Shown here piece by piece: positions 63,685 to 64,000 of a stretch of DNA of 64,000 bases. The stretch's first letter is position 1. Each line of letters opens with the position of its first letter. The position numbers and the translations under genes are program-made. Below the pieces are notes generated by a model, which was given only the letters and a program-made list of their open reading frames with translations, made no database searches and had not been told where the DNA came from. The stretch comes from Enterococcus_K sp051713825 (lineage in GTDB: Bacteria; Bacillota; Bacilli; Lactobacillales; Enterococcaceae): NCBI RefSeq assembly GCF_051713825.1, contig NZ_JBIOQR010000001.1, forward strand, positions 3,950,530 through 4,014,529, in the 5' to 3' direction.

Positions 63685-63740
63685 AAAACCCCACCAAGGG
63701 CCAACTACTGAATTGGTTGGCCCTTGGTGGGGTTTATTTA
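63685..63740 (+). terminator. Strong terminator after the GNAT gene
   Basis: AAACCCCACCAAGGGCCAAC pairs perfectly with GTTGGCCCTTGGTGGGGTTT around a loop of about ten bases, with TATTTATTTT after it. It probably ends the proBA transcript. Confidence 0.92.
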
Positions 63741-64000
63741 TTTTAACTTATTTTAGAAAAAGTAGTTCTACTATATAGTTCTCGTAAAATAAAAAGCATT
63801 TTAAAGTAAAACTTACCATCAATGGTAAATTGAAACTAAAACGAGGTTTCCCTACAAAAACAAAACATTACACTTCTGAACAATATGTCTTTAATGCTCA
63901 TTTGTTAACGGGAACTATATATCATAATAATACGCCTTATTTGATTACTATAATTTCTAATGTTTTTTTCATATACGTTCACCTTCTTCTCGCTTTTTTC
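63741..64000. other. Right-edge intergenic region
   Basis: AT-rich sequence with a small palindrome TTACCAT/ATGGTAA near 63818-63833. A plus-strand frame stays open from about 63796 to the edge but has no start codon with a ribosome site. I see no supported gene. Confidence 0.35.

Noticed and set aside
63796..64000. Plus-strand open frame to the right edge
   Set aside because: About 68 codons stay open, but there is no start codon with a ribosome site and the composition is not protein-like.

Overview
The window is a chromosomal segment of an AT-rich Gram-positive coccus of the order Lactobacillales. It most resembles Enterococcus or a close relative (Enterococcaceae). The grounds are the RecA, PurR, IspE and Veg proteins, the gltX-cysE-cysS-mrnC-rlmB-yacP-sigH order, an Fst-type toxin, a class A sortase and an LPXTG-type adhesin N-terminus. 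No rRNA, tRNA, insertion sequence, prophage or CRISPR array was found.

Layout. 1-4461: a surface-adhesin gene running off the left edge, a tyrosine recombinase and a sortase, all on the minus strand. The recombinase lies between two identical, oppositely oriented 23-bp sites (1923-1945 and 3401-3423). Each site has 8-bp inverted arms around an asymmetric 7-bp spacer. The segment also carries an outward promoter, and duplicated arm-type repeats lie inside both ends. This looks like a self-contained DNA inversion switch that would control the adhesin. In the orientation given, the promoter points away from it (predicted OFF). 4730-16110: an orphan ribbon-helix-helix protein, an unknown protein, thiT behind a TPP riboswitch, prs, glmU, purR, the adcACB zinc transporter with Zur-like operators, a TIM-barrel protein and ispE. 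16521-24228: a DUF1275 membrane protein, a NitT/TauT-type ABC transporter, a family 8 glycosyltransferase, an Fst-type type I toxin with its antisense RNA, and mprF. 24497-36740: a sugar region. It has a LacI regulator, a lone PTS EIIC, a heparinase II/III-type lyase and a KdgF-like cupin (probably uronate-oligosaccharide use). Then come rny, a PRD activator, a fructose-type EIIABC, a class II aldolase and a decayed alcohol dehydrogenase. 36812-44247: recA (SOS box), cinA, pgsA, rodZ and yfmHF. 44407-56282: mscL, elaA, veg, sigH, yacP, rlmB, mrnC, cysS and cysE behind a cysteine T-box, then gltX, yacL, radA and dut. 56518-63645: serC-serA-DUF1015, a tandem array of about 120-bp hairpin repeats, proBA and a GNAT acetyltransferase.

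Most genes are housekeeping. The unusual parts are the invertible switch, the array at 60018-60916 whose two unit types differ by compensatory changes, a family of dispersed intergenic hairpin repeats all on the plus strand, the unannotated Fst toxin locus, and a perfect 50-bp palindrome at the recA/aldolase junction.
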